Source of the DNA: Willaertia magna
Taxonomy: Eukaryota > Heterolobosea > Eutetramitea > Acrasida > Naegleriidae
DNA: 21,894 bases
Direction of reading: 5' to 3'
Assembly (NCBI GenBank): GCA_902984215.1
Contig: CADWAF010004099.1
Span: 1 to 21,894 of the forward strand
Shown: piece after piece, positions 8,535 to 18,793 of the stretch
Layout of the letters: each line of letters begins with the position of its first letter
Position numbering within the stretch: position 1 is the first letter of the stretch
Position numbers and translations under genes: made by a program
The notes under the pieces: model-generated
What the model was told of the DNA's origin: nothing
Databases searched by the model: none
The model's input: only the letters and a program-made list of their open reading frames with translations

Positions 8535-10448
8535 TTATTTATTATTCATTTCCTTTTCTTTTGTCTCACCACTATTTGTCTTTCTGACACAGCAAGAAAA
8601 TAAAGGCCAATAAATAAATTCATAAACATCGTATATTGCTTTCATATCTAATAATATGTAAAATAATAAAACATAATTAAACAACATAAATACATCTATA
8701 AATAAATAAGAAAAGAGTGCATAGTACTTTGAAAAAATTCTAAAATGGGATTAATAAACGTAAATCAATAAACTACAACTTACGCTGAATGTGTCATTTG
8801 TCTAATTGCCTGAAGTAAAAAGAAAATGTCAGTAAATAAAAAACTAACATCTGCAAAGAACATAAATTTCGTAAATTTAACTGATAAAACACTCACTTTA
8901 GTGTTATTTCTACGAATTCTTGTCAAATCATAAAATAATTTACAACCAAATATTAATAAGGCAATCCCAATAAATATAAAGAAAGCAATTACAATAACTA
9001 ATACAATTCCTTGTGCAATATTCACTTTGTCATTAGTTGCTTGGAATCCTGTGGCTAAAGCCCAAGCAATTGCAATTAATAACATTATTGTAATTACAAT
9101 AAATAACGTGATTCTTAGTGGTAAAATTAAAACGTCAGCTGAACCTTTCTTTTTGTCACTTAAAACAATATTTGACCATAATACTGCAATTAAAAAGAAA
9201 CAAATTACCAATGATAAATAACAAATACAAATAAAAACGTTTTGGACCATATAAATATAAAAAGGTTGTGACGCATGTATTGCTATTCTAGTGACAGTGT
9301 ATGGAACTATTAAAAATAACAAAATTTAATTAATGGAAATATGAAACACTTACTTAATCCAAAATTCATTAATAAAATAATTATTGTTCTTAAATGTTTA
9401 ATTGAAAACCATTTAAATCCATTATCTTTTCCAACCTTTTCATCCCAATCTGTTCCTAAAGTGCCTTTCTCACTTCCAGTCCATAAACTTCTAATAAATG
9501 TATTAAATTTAAGGATTGGTCTTCTTATTCCTTTAAATAAGTCGTAATGAAATAAATTTGGTAATAATAAAATAAAAAACACAAATAAACTTTCAATTAC
9601 GTAAAATATATTAAATGGAATATAATCAATCCATCTTTGTGCCTCAATAGCTCCATAAACTAAGGCATCACACCTAATTGACCACAATTTAACATCTTCA
9701 CAATAACACCTTTACAATATTTAAACATAAAAATTAAGATTAGTTAATATACCTACATGTAGCCATCTTTTAAATCTAATTCCCAATAGTAAACAATTGG
9801 GAGGCAAGAACTTTGTGTTTGTCCACATTTCGATTTGGAGGTTGCTACAGAATTCTCTTCATAACTATCTTCACAATTACGTCTTGAAAAAGGACACATT
9901 GTTGCATTCCACATTGAGTTTCTAAGGGAGACATCACCGTGATTACAAAATTTACAAAAGGTTTCAACAATCATATAACTTTCTGGAACGTCAAGAAAAT
10001 GTCTACCATAATAATTCCACCATGAACGGTCCTCTAATCTAGATTGATTACAAAATAATTCAAAACAAAAAGAAGTAATATTTTGAATATCAAAATAATT
10101 TGTTACTTTAGAAATCTCTTGACATAAATCAACAGGCATTTGTGTATCAAATAAGATACTATCAGAAAAACTCTTTGAATCCACAACCCAAGTATATTTA
10201 TACGGAACTATTACTTTCTCAAAACACGGAAATGATGAAGAAGTATTAGTACAAGGGTTTTGAAAAATGTCAGAACTGTAATACAGAGATTGTGTTGTTA
10301 AATTGTTATTTGGGATAGTTTCATTTTCAAGAAGAAATGATAAAGAATTTTGTGAATTGTGAAAATTAATTCCTGGAGAGCAAGATGTGAAGTAAAGTAG
10401 CTGTATTGTTAAAGTAAGTGCAAGAAGAAGAGGAAAGTGTTTAACCAT
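8535..10448 (-). CDS. Seven-transmembrane protein with Cys-rich ectodomain (4 exons)
   Basis: The reconstructed exons are 10448-9757, 9709-9354, 9306-8784 and 8739-8535, joined by three GT-AG introns of 44-47 bp that keep the frame. The product is 591 residues. Residues 1-~24 form a clear signal peptide (MVKHFPLLLALTLTIQ...). Residues ~25-250 are an ectodomain with many cysteines and six N-glycosylation sequons. Seven hydrophobic segments follow, near 263-284, 339-360, 363-398, 413-435, 444-468, 492-515 and 530-551, then a short Lys/Glu-rich tail. The signal peptide plus seven spans predict an extracellular N-terminus and cytosolic C-terminus, as in G-protein-coupled receptors. A TOM1/TOM3/GPR137-like family is an alternative. 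No diagnostic GPCR motif was recognised, so receptor function is inference. The first in-frame ATG is at 10448. Confidence 0.85.
8740..8783 (-). other. Intron 3 of the seven-transmembrane gene (44 bp)
   Basis: The donor is GTAAGT after GC, and the acceptor is CCATTTTAG. Splicing restores Ala and opens a 68-codon final exon that carries the seventh membrane span. Without it the frame stops at TAA directly at the donor. Confidence 0.85.
9307..9353 (-). other. Intron 2 of the seven-transmembrane gene (47 bp)
   Basis: The donor is GTAAGT and the acceptor is TTTTTAATAG. Splicing joins NFGL to IPYTVTR within the second membrane span in phase 1. Confidence 0.85.
9710..9756 (-). other. Intron 1 of the seven-transmembrane gene (47 bp)
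   Basis: The donor is GTAGGTAT and the acceptor is TTGTAAAG, with an internal TTAACTAAT resembling a branch site. Splicing joins ...DGYM to CYCEDVKLW in phase 2. Confidence 0.75.
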
Positions 10449-10790
10449 TACCACCAAAAGTGTCTTTTCAATTTTTTAGTTTTTAATGACATTTGAAATT
10501 TGGTTTACATTGCTAGCCAATTTATTCCGGAATCTATCCACCCCTATTCCAAGCGTTATTAAATTTTTAAATTAATTGTTTCTCTTTGCCAAGAATAGCT
10601 CATCCTTTCAAGCAACACATTGAAACAATTCCCTCAATAACCTTCTCCATCTCAATCTCTTTTTATTTACTATGCTTTTTCTAATCCAAGTTGTAACTTC
10701 AACAATTTTTGTGACAGCTGTAAACACATTTAATCAAATCGCCAATGAGCCATCTCTTTTCGAAAAAATTTTTTTTGTTTGAAAAAAAAA
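10449..10790. promoter_or_regulatory. Divergent intergenic region between the 7TM and importin genes
   Basis: These 342 bp separate two divergent start codons and must hold both promoters. Its + strand is pyrimidine-rich and it is noticeably less AT-rich than the desert at 1616-6552. A T-run and then an A-run immediately precede the importin ATG. No repeat, RNA gene or recognisable operator was found. Confidence 0.5.
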
Positions 10791-13700
10791 ATGCAAAGTC
10801 AAACTCCTGTGGTTCATCAAATTAACAATGGTCAAGATTTGGAGTTATGTTTAACCAACTTAATGGTTCCTAACAGTGATATTATTAAACAAGCTGAAGG
10901 AGTTATTAAAGGATTTTTAAAACATAAGGAATGTTTAGCTGGATTTGTTCAACAAATTCAACACTCCCAAAATGCTGGTGTTAGACAACTTTCTGCAGTG
11001 TTGATGCGTTTAAAACTTAAAAAGCATTGGAAAAAAATCGAAGGTACTACAAGAGAAGAAATTAAATTAGCTTTATTAAATAGTTTATTACAAGAACCAA
11101 CGTAGGTATTTTTATTTAACATTATTTAACACATTATTCCTATAATAATAGACATATCGTAAGAACATCCATTATTCAAACAGTAGGTGTTTTAGCAACA
11201 TATGAAATCAGTACATGGCCAGATTTATCTAAATTCTTAATGCAATGCGTTCAACATGAACAAGCTTCATTCAGAGAAACTGGTTTATCATTATTCCAAG
11301 TATTAATCGAATACGTAGGAGAAGAAATGTTAGGAAACTTTAATCAATTAATTGGAGTTTTACAAAAAGGTTTAGCTGACCAAGATGTTTCCGTAAGAAT
11401 TGCTTCTTTAAAGGCTTTACGTCATTTAGTCTTAGAAGTTGGTGGAGATGAACAAATCGAAGCTGTTATTCAATTAATCCCTGCAATAGTAGAAGCTTTA
11501 AAGAAATGTATTGCTGAAAACCGTAACGAAGAGGCTGTAAACTCCTTCGAAATTTTTGATGAACTAGTAGAACACAAATCCGAAACATTTGATTCTATTA
11601 TTCCACATTTAATTAACTTTATGTTTGAATTAGCATTAAATACAAATTTAACAACTGAATTAAGAGAAAAAGCAACCATCTTTGTTGAATGGTGCATTAG
11701 TTATAAACCAAAGTTAATTATTAAATTAGGAGTTTCAAAACATATCATTGAATGCGCATTAAAAATTATGAGTGAAAATAGAGAAGAAGAATTAGAAGAT
11801 GATTATGAGGAAGATGAAGATGAAAATACACCATACGGAATTGGTTCATCCCTCTTAGATGCAACTGCTGTTGACCTTCCAAGTAAATATGTATTCCAAG
11901 ATATTGTTGAACGTGCAGTTGTTTTAGTTCAAAGCCAAAATCAATTTGAAAGAAGAGCAGGTATTACTGCATTAGGTTTAATCGCAGAAGGTTGCCAAGA
12001 AGCAGTAAAAGGAAACTTAGAACAAGTTATTAAATTTATTGGAACTGGATTTAATGATAACAGTAGAATTGTTAGAGGATGTGCAATCTTAGCTATCTCT
12101 AGTTTAGCAGAATACTGTCAACCAGAAATTTTAGATTTTGGTGGTGATTTATTACCATTCATTATTCATTGTTTGGATGATAAATTATTTGAAATTAGAG
12201 AAAAGAGTGCATATACTTTAGATATTTTCACACAACATATGGATCCAGCCACTCTTAATAATTATTTACAACCAATTATGACAAAAATTATGTCTCTTTT
12301 AACTAATGGTGATCGTAAAACTCAAGAAGTTTCAATTGCTACACTTTCTGCAATGGCATCTGCTTCTGGTAAATTCTTTGTTCCATATTTTGAAACTGTT
12401 ATTACTTTAATGAAACAAATTATGGAAGCAGAAGGTCAAGATATCCTCCAACTTAAAGCAAGAGCCACTGAATGTGTTGGTATTGTTGCATTCGCAGTTG
12501 GAAAGGAAATATTCGGTCCATATGTTGATGGTTTCATGAGATTAGCAATGGCAAACATTGAAAAGAATAGTGTTTCCGAATACAAAGAATACACTTTCAT
12601 GTTCTTTGAAAGTGTTGCAATGACCTTAGGTGCAGACTTTAAAGTTTATGTTGAACCAATCACAAACTATGTCCTCTCTCAACTTTCTCAAGAAAACTTA
12701 TTAGAAATTGAAGATTCTGGAACTGGTATTGAAGCTATGGGTAGCGCTTTAGCTGATGATGACATTGAAGAAGATGATGATGATGAAGGAGGTTTTGATG
12801 GTAATAATATGAAATTATCAGTAAGAACATCTGTTATTGATGAAAAGACCTCAGCAATTTCAGCAATCGGTCAATTTGCAAAAGCAACCGGTCCAGCATT
12901 CTCTCCATTCTTACATCAAGCTTTAGATGCAATCATTGATTCAGCAGATAATTTCCATTATGCTCTTAGAAGACAATCTGCTACATCTATTAGAAATATG
13001 TTATATGCAACTATTCCAACAGCTGAAGAACTCAAAGATTCAGTAATCAATGTTAGCGAAGAACAAGGAAAAATCATTGATAAAATTATGGATACATTGG
13101 TAACAATATTAAAGGATGACGAAGATAAAGAAACAGTTGCTAGAGCATGTGAAAGTATTATTGAAATTGCAAATCGTTTTGGTTTAATACCTCTTGAAGC
13201 TCATGTTGAAGACATCATGTCAGCTGTTATAACTTTATTGCAACAAAAGGCACCATGTAATCAAACAGAAATGGACGAAGAAGGTGACCACGACATTGTT
13301 TTAATGGATTCTGTTTCTGACACTGTAGATACTATTGCAAAACTTCTTGGAAAAGATTTTGCTCCACACTTTGCTAAGGTATTCCCTGAATTAATTAAAT
13401 ATGCTCAACCAAATAGACCTATTGGTGATAGAATTATGGCTCTTGGTACAATTTGTGAAAGTTTAAATTCTTTACAAGAAAATATGGCACCATATGTAAA
13501 ACATGTATTACCTTTAGTTTTGAAATCAGTTCAAGATTCTCATTACAATGCACAAAGAAATGCACTTTATGGTTGTGGTGTTATTTCTTTCTTCTGTAAG
13601 GACGAAGTTCAACCTCACGTTATGCAACTTTTACAAGCAATTTATCCAATCTTTGCAGATATTCCAAAATATAATAAGGCAGTTGTAGATAACGCTTGTG

Positions 13701-13978
13701 GTGCTATTGCAAGATTTATTGCATGTAAATTGGAGATGCCTCTATCTCAAGTAGTTCCTGTTTGGTGTAATGCCCTTCCATTAAGAGAAGATTTTGAAGA
13801 AGGTCCAATATGCTACACATCCTTAATTTTATTACTCTTATCTGAAAACAATGATATTGCCCAACATATCCCTCTAATAATTCAAAAGCTTGCAAATGGT
13901 TTAACACTACCAAATGAACAAATGAAGCCAGAAGTTAGACAATCAATTGCATTTCTAATTCGTCATCTACTGTTTTAG
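10791..13978 (+). CDS. Importin-beta family karyopherin, importin-4/Kap123 type
   Basis: The exons are 10791-11101 and 11152-13978, giving 1,045 residues; importin-4 and Kap123 are about 1,080-1,110. Members of this family carry ribosomal proteins and histones through nuclear pores under Ran control. The protein is built of HEAT repeats throughout. The N-terminal region has the expected order (LRQLS-like motif, LKKHW, then an ARTSI-like helix after the intron). Two acidic loops typical of the family lie at ~313-330 (EEELEDDYEEDEDE) and ~637-655 (DDDIEEDDDDE), the second followed by VRTSVIDEKTSAISAIGQFA. The start ATG at 10791 is preceded by an A-run. The C-terminus stops at TAG within a T-run (CTG TTT TAG), about 25 residues shorter than the human protein, and an open frame continues in the -1 frame. 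The 3' end is therefore uncertain. Confidence 0.93.
11102..11151 (+). other. Importin intron (50 bp)
   Basis: The donor is GTAGGTAT and the acceptor is ATAATAG. Removal joins ...LLQEP through Thr to HIVRTSIIQTVGVLA in phase 2, restoring the conserved karyopherin N-terminal helices. The unspliced frame stops within the donor. Confidence 0.9.
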
Positions 13979-14928
13979 CAAATTCAAATAACAAAGTGAT
14001 AAAGATTCCAGTTGATAAACTTTTTAATATTAAAATTGAATCATTGTCATCAAAACCACAATTACAACAATTGCTACTCGATTTAAGAAATAAATATGTT
14101 TTATATTTATTAAGGACAATTAACTCAACCCCTTTACAAAACTTAAAGAAAGAAGACAATGAGGTATTCAGTAGCTATGTAGAGTGTATCTGCTATGAAA
14201 CTGAAAAACTAATTGAAGATCTAGATAATGAAGAATTCTTTGAGGGAGAGTACTGTACAATAACGAAAAGAAAAGAAGAAGAAGAAAATTTACAATCAAA
14301 ATCTACAACTGTTGTACAACCAGGAGATGAAGTTTTTCTAAATCACAATGAAAATATGGAAGAAGAAGAGGAAGAAGATGAAGACATGGAAGAAGAAGAA
14401 TCTTCTACGCAACAACAAAATTCGGTTTCTCCTTCTATTGATTTAAGTCAAGTTTTACTGTCAATACCACAACAGCAACAAACAGAAACAAGTAATTCCA
14501 TACAAAAACCTAGATCCACAACTGAAAATAATAATACAAACCAAATTGAGAATCCTGATATCATTGATAATCCAACACTTGAAACGGTAACTAATACTAT
14601 AAAAACACAACAAGTAATGTCACAGATGGACAGTTCAGAACCAATTAAGAATGGATCTCTGTGTTTTAATACTCATCATCATATTGTTGTAGGGAAAGTT
14701 AATTCAAATTTATTAAGAGAGAACAAATTACATTGTACAATTATGAAAAAGTCAACGCTAACGATTTTTGCTCAAAGAAGGAGTAGAAGTGGGAAGATTA
14801 TGAAAAGAGAAAAGAGAGCAAAGAATGTGATAAGGTTTAGCAAAATGAATATTGATTTTAACTTACTTGTAAATAGTTTCTTACAAAAACAAATACTTTC
14901 TAACGTACAAATAAAAAATAAAATATAA
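13978..14928 (+). CDS. Unrecognised ORF, -1 frame continuation of the importin gene
   Basis: About 317 codons are open to TAA at 14928 in the frame -1 to the importin. The frame is already open from 13939, overlapping the importin end. The first in-frame ATG is only at 14356, so the N-terminal ~126 codons have no conventional start. That segment nevertheless reads like folded helical protein (KLFNIKIESLSSKPQLQQLL, then LRNKYVLYLLR). It is followed by an acidic run (MEEEEEEDEDMEEEE), a Gln/Ser/Thr/Asn-rich disordered stretch, and a strongly basic C-terminus (QRRSRSGKIMKREKRAK) resembling a nuclear-localisation signal. No known domain is recognised. It may be the true importin tail reached by a one-base sequence error or frameshift, or a separate gene with a missed 5' exon. 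The shorter ATG-initiated product would be 190 residues. Confidence 0.5.
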   Translation, partial: ANSNNKVIKIPVDKLFNIKIESLSSKPQLQQLLLDLRNKYVLYLLRTINSTPLQNLKKEDNEVFSSYVECICYETEKLIEDLDNEEFFEGEYCTITKRKEEEENLQSKSTTVVQPGDEVFLNHNENMEEEEEEDEDMEEEESSTQQQNSVSPSIDLSQVLLSIPQQQQTETSNSIQKPRSTTENNNTNQIENPDIIDNPTLETVTNTIKTQQVMSQMDSSEPIKNGSLCFNTHHHIVVGKVNSNLLRENKLHCTIMKKSTLTIFAQRRSRSGKIMKREKRAKNVIRFSKMNIDFNLLVNSFLQKQILSNVQIKNKI

Positions 14929-15028
14929 AAAATTATAAAAATATCTTTAAAATATCTTTTTGTAAACCTTTGAATTGAGAGAAACCTTTAGTCCGCAAAT
15001 TGTTTTTTTTCACTGAGGGCAATTAGCA

Positions 15029-15052
15029 TCGAATGATGAGACAGACATTCGA
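15029..15052. repeat. 7-bp inverted repeat upstream of the F-BAR gene
   Basis: TCGAATG (15029-15035) and CATTCGA (15046-15052) are exact reverse complements separated by 10 nt, 42 bp before the F-BAR ATG. The dyad could be a dimeric factor site or a 5'-UTR hairpin. Confidence 0.45.
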
Positions 15053-15094
15053 AATAAGAACGCCAAAAAGGATTTAGCCAAACAGACACAAAAA

Positions 15095-16714
15095 ATGACA
15101 TCACACCCACCTCCACCACCATCTTCTATTTCATCAAGTAATCAAGGAATTACAACATCATTTTCCTATAAAATTGATTTATGGGATAAATATACAGAGA
15201 TTATTACTAAATTAACAGTAAATAAAAAAGATATAAAACAATATCAAAGTTTATTTAAAGAACATTCTTCTTTATATGAAAGTTTAGGTAAAAAACTTAT
15301 TAAAACAAAATTTGCTACCGAACAAAATTCATAGTAAGTATATTTAATGTAGATAAATACTTACCAATCATTATTCTTTAGTGAAATAATAGAACCTGCT
15401 GAACGAACAGTAACAGCCTTTCAAACTATTGGAAATGAATTTATCACTACACATAAAAACTTAATAGATGAATTATATAAAGAAATAACCAAATTAAGAA
15501 AGGAACTATCTTCTGCTATTAAACTAGCAAATAAAGAAGAAAAGAAATTAAGAAGTGAATTTAACAATGCAAAGAGTGAAGCTGCTTCCGCAAAACAAAA
15601 AGATGCTGAAGAAAAAAAACATTTAGAAGATTTACAAATTCAATTATTTACGTCTGACGATAAAAATTTACCGCCAAAAAAATTAGATAAATTAAATAAG
15701 GAAATTAATACTTACGAAAAGAAATCAAAGAAGGCTGAAGAAGAATATGAAAATGCAATTAAACGTTTACATGAGATGGATCAAAAGTATTATGTACAAT
15801 TAGGTTTGATTATGCATAATTTAGAAAGTTTAGATAGAAAGAGAATAATGGAAATGAAGAATATTCTTGTAAAATTCTCTAGATTGCATATTCAACTTGG
15901 TAGATTAATTCAAACTCAATCTGAATATATGGAACAAGGCTTTAATGATATTAACGAAGAAAAGGAGATTCAAACATTTATTTCAAATAATAAGTCTGGA
16001 CAAACACCCCCTGCACCAGATAATTTTGAACCTTATGTGATTAGAATTCCAGATGAAATTAATAAGAAAAGGTTTAGTGTTATCTCTGGTTCTAATCTTT
16101 CAAGCTCTTCTTTATCAAGCCTTCAAAGTTCACATAGTACTTCCCAAGCACCAACTACTCCAAATAATGTTTTACTATCACCTCCATCATTTACTACAGG
16201 AAGTAATGCAAATAATGTTGTTAATCCTCCTAATATACCTCCAGTTCCAACAGCAGTAACTGTACAATCCAACTCTGTTCCAACTGCACCTCCTGTTGTT
16301 GTTGAAAATCAAGCAAATAGTAAACCTTTGTTTGTAGCAGCTGCCTTGTACAATTATGATGCAACTGATGAATCTGAGTTAACTATACAAGAAGGAGAAC
16401 AATTAGAAGTTTTAGAATGTCACGATGATGGTTGGTGGTATGGTAAAAATAGTAGAGGGCAATGTGGACTATTTCCTTCAAACTTTGTGTCTTCAGAAAC
16501 ATCAACAGCCCCAACCCATAATGACACAGAGCCTCCACAAGTCTCAAAAGCTACTGCCTTGTATGATTATGACGCCCAAGATGATTCTGAATTGACATTT
16601 AAGGCTGGAGATGTAATTTCTGTCCTTGCTACATCAGGCGATGGTTGGTTTTTAGGTGAATTACCTAATGGACAACGTGGCTTATTCCCAAGCAATTTCA
16701 CTGATTGCAAATAG
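15095..16714 (+). CDS. F-BAR and double SH3 domain protein
   Basis: The exons are 15095-15333 and 15382-16714, giving 523 residues. Residues ~15-300 form an FCH/F-BAR-type coiled-coil region (LWDKYTEIITKLTVNKKD, then long Lys/Glu helices), predicted to bind curved membrane as a dimer. A Ser/Pro-rich linker spans ~300-392. Two C-terminal SH3 domains follow, at ~393-448 (ALYNYDATDESELT, GWWYG, LFPSNFV) and ~466-521 (ALYDYDAQDDSELT, GWFLG, LFPSNF). Both keep the ALYDY, Trp and SNF residues that bind proline-rich ligands. The order F-BAR-SH3-SH3 matches Bzz1/FCHSD-type proteins, which link endocytic membranes to Arp2/3 actin assembly through WASP. That role is inferred from the architecture. The gene is tail-to-tail with the ankyrin gene, with 45 bp between stops. 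Confidence 0.92.
15334..15381 (+). other. F-BAR gene intron (48 bp)
   Basis: The donor is GTAAGTAT and the acceptor is ATTCTTTAG. Splicing converts the apparent stop TAG into Tyr (TA+T) and continues as YEIIEPAERT in phase 2, keeping the helical F-BAR sequence continuous. Confidence 0.92.
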
Positions 16715-16759
16715 AATTAATTTTATGTAATTTTACTATTTTATTAAAAGGTTGTTGTT

Positions 16760-18793
16760 TTACAGTTTAATATTTAGATTAAATTTCTTTACGAAATCTC
16801 TTACTGACATTTGTTTTTCGTTCTTAATGTCTTTTTTAATATTTTTGCATTGTAAAAGGTATTGCAAAACCAGTTGTTCAGACGTTCCATTTGGGTTGTC
16901 TTTAAAATTAGCTACTGCATAATGTAGAGCTGTATTACCTCTTTTATCTGTCATATTTACATCAACAGCTCTATGTAGTTTTTTCTTTTTATCCATCAAC
17001 TCTCCAGAACAATTTTGATTTTTAGTAGTCAACTTCAACAGTTCTCTAACCATTGTAGATTTTTTACCTTTTGCCGCTATTATCAGAGGAGTGAATTTTC
17101 TAGTAGAATCTGCAACATTCAATAACTGGAAAACTTTCTCTCCAACTATATTCTTTTTATAGGTCGGTATTTTACTTTTAGATTGATCTTGTAAAACCTT
17201 AGTAGATTGAATTTCTTTTTCATTAAACACTGTTAATAATAAACTTAACATATCTACATCTCCACTCTTTGCAACAATATGAAATACATTTTCAGAATTC
17301 ATTGATACATTCGCTATCGTTGAAAATATTTGTTGTTCAAACTTTGAATTAAATAAATATTTCAATGTATCAATCTGACTATTTTGAATAGCAGCATGAA
17401 GTGCTGTCATTCCATGTTCATTCTTTACATTTGTCAATAAATTATAAGTACCAGGCAACTCTAACAAAAACTTAACTGCTTGAATATCACCATTCGATAA
17501 AAACTCATGAAGTAATGTACTTCCATCAAATTGTTTTAAATTAATATCCGCTCCAAACAAAAGTAAATCTTTAATCATATTCCAACGATGTTGCCTTAAT
17601 GCTAAATACAATGGTGAAAACCCAAACTCATCTCTTTGATTTGGATTAGCACCATGTCCTAACAATAAAACTAAAGCATTATGAGAACCTGATGAACAAG
17701 CTACATGTAATGGAGTTCTAGAAATCTTATCTTTTGTATTAGGATTTGAATTATTCTCTAATAAAATCTCCATAATAGGTACTCCCATATCAGTTCTAGC
17801 GCAAACATGAAGAAAGTTCTTTGAAGAGTCTTGATGGTTCATAAAGTTAACGTCAATAGATTGAAAATATTCATCAAATAGAAAAGAGGCTGTAAATAAA
17901 TCAGCTTCTTTACAAGCTGTATATAATCTTAAATTAATTGTTAATTTATCACAACGAGATAATTCTTCCCTTATTTTATGTTTTCTTTCTTCAATTTCTT
18001 CTTCAGTTGTTGGCATGGAAGGTAAAGGGAAAATATAATTGGGTGTTGGTGTTTTAAAGTTTTCAATAGTTTTACATAGTTCATCAGTTAGTAATATCTG
18101 TTCTGAACTGGAACTAGCTGATAAGGTATGTCTTCTTGTATCAACACCAAAAGGTGTCACTTTTGATAATTTTCTTTTTGGATTTTGTAACATTTTCCTT
18201 TGAATTGATTCTGATAATTGTTCTTTCATTTCCAAGTTGACATGAAGACTTTCCAGTGATATTTCAACTTGAATATTATTTGTTGTACTACTAATATTAA
18301 TATTATTATTAACTATTGGATTAATAGTAATTGCTTTGGCCATTGAAGAAGAAGAATTTGTAGGTGGATTATTTACAGGAGATGTCATGGAACGAGGTTT
18401 AAAAGGAGGGATAGCTAGTGGGATATGTCTATTAGGATCAATATTTAATACACTATTTGTAACATTTGTAACAACATTATCATTAGTTTTAATATCATCT
18501 TCATCATTGTTTTTTGTTAGAACAAGAGTATTTGCTTTTCCCATAGAAACTAAAACTGATGCATTGCTTTCTATAGGAACCGGGGGAAGAGGTACATGAT
18601 TACATTTAGAAGTGTCAATACAGCTAGTGCTGTGGTTAGGTGTTGTTTTTTTAGGGATTTCAGGTTGTAAGATAGGAGTAGATCGTGAACGAATGTTTAT
18701 GTCATCGTAAGACTCTGTAGATAATTTGTTTGTTGTTGTTCTTGTTGTAGGAGAAGAAGTTAAGTTTGTTGAGCTTGATTGGCTTGTTAGCAT
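16760..18793 (-). CDS. Ankyrin-repeat protein with disordered N-terminus
   Basis: The product is 677 residues from ATG at 18793, with no intron needed. Residues 1-~280 are Ser/Thr/Asn/Pro-rich and disordered, with no domain recognised. Ankyrin repeats occupy ~285-520 (KNFLHVCARTD, RTPLHVACSSGSHNALVLLL, FSPLYLALRQHRWNMIKDLL, STLLHEFLSNGDIQAVKFLL, MTALHAAIQNSQIDTLKYLF, ENVFHIVAKSGDVDMLSLLL). A second group lies at ~560-640 (FTPLIIAAKGK, NTALHYAVANF). Ankyrin repeats bind protein partners. No kinase, death or ion-channel domain accompanies them, so the pathway is unknown. It diverges from the HAD-like gene and converges with the F-BAR gene. Confidence 0.92.
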   Translation of the reverse strand: MLTSQSSSTNLTSSPTTRTTTNKLSTESYDDINIRSRSTPILQPEIPKKTTPNHSTSCIDTSKCNHVPLPPVPIESNASVLVSMGKANTLVLTKNNDEDDIKTNDNVVTNVTNSVLNIDPNRHIPLAIPPFKPRSMTSPVNNPPTNSSSSMAKAITINPIVNNNINISSTTNNIQVEISLESLHVNLEMKEQLSESIQRKMLQNPKRKLSKVTPFGVDTRRHTLSASSSSEQILLTDELCKTIENFKTPTPNYIFPLPSMPTTEEEIEERKHKIREELSRCDKLTINLRLYTACKEADLFTASFLFDEYFQSIDVNFMNHQDSSKNFLHVCARTDMGVPIMEILLENNSNPNTKDKISRTPLHVACSSGSHNALVLLLGHGANPNQRDEFGFSPLYLALRQHRWNMIKDLLLFGADINLKQFDGSTLLHEFLSNGDIQAVKFLLELPGTYNLLTNVKNEHGMTALHAAIQNSQIDTLKYLFNSKFEQQIFSTIANVSMNSENVFHIVAKSGDVDMLSLLLTVFNEKEIQSTKVLQDQSKSKIPTYKKNIVGEKVFQLLNVADSTRKFTPLIIAAKGKKSTMVRELLKLTTKNQNCSGELMDKKKKLHRAVDVNMTDKRGNTALHYAVANFKDNPNGTSEQLVLQYLLQCKNIKKDIKNEKQMSVRDFVKKFNLNIKL

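Noticed and set aside
9027..9547. Short + strand ORFs opposite the seven-transmembrane gene
   Set aside because: They are antisense shadows of exons 2 and 3, which have coherent coding content on the - strand.
13934..13978. Possible 45-bp intron at the importin 3' end (GTTAGA...TTTTAG)
   Set aside because: The length and acceptor fit, but the donor is weak and splicing stays in the importin frame, meeting TGA six codons later. It does not connect to the downstream open frame.
13962..13978. 17-bp micro-intron joining importin to the downstream ORF
   Set aside because: It restores the frame, but it is far shorter than the other introns (44-50 bp) and its donor GTCATC is poor.
13976..13978. 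Reassigned TAG or TGA codon allowing importin read-through
   Set aside because: The same frame meets TGA and TAA within a few codons, and TAG ends the F-BAR gene at a natural SH3 terminus.
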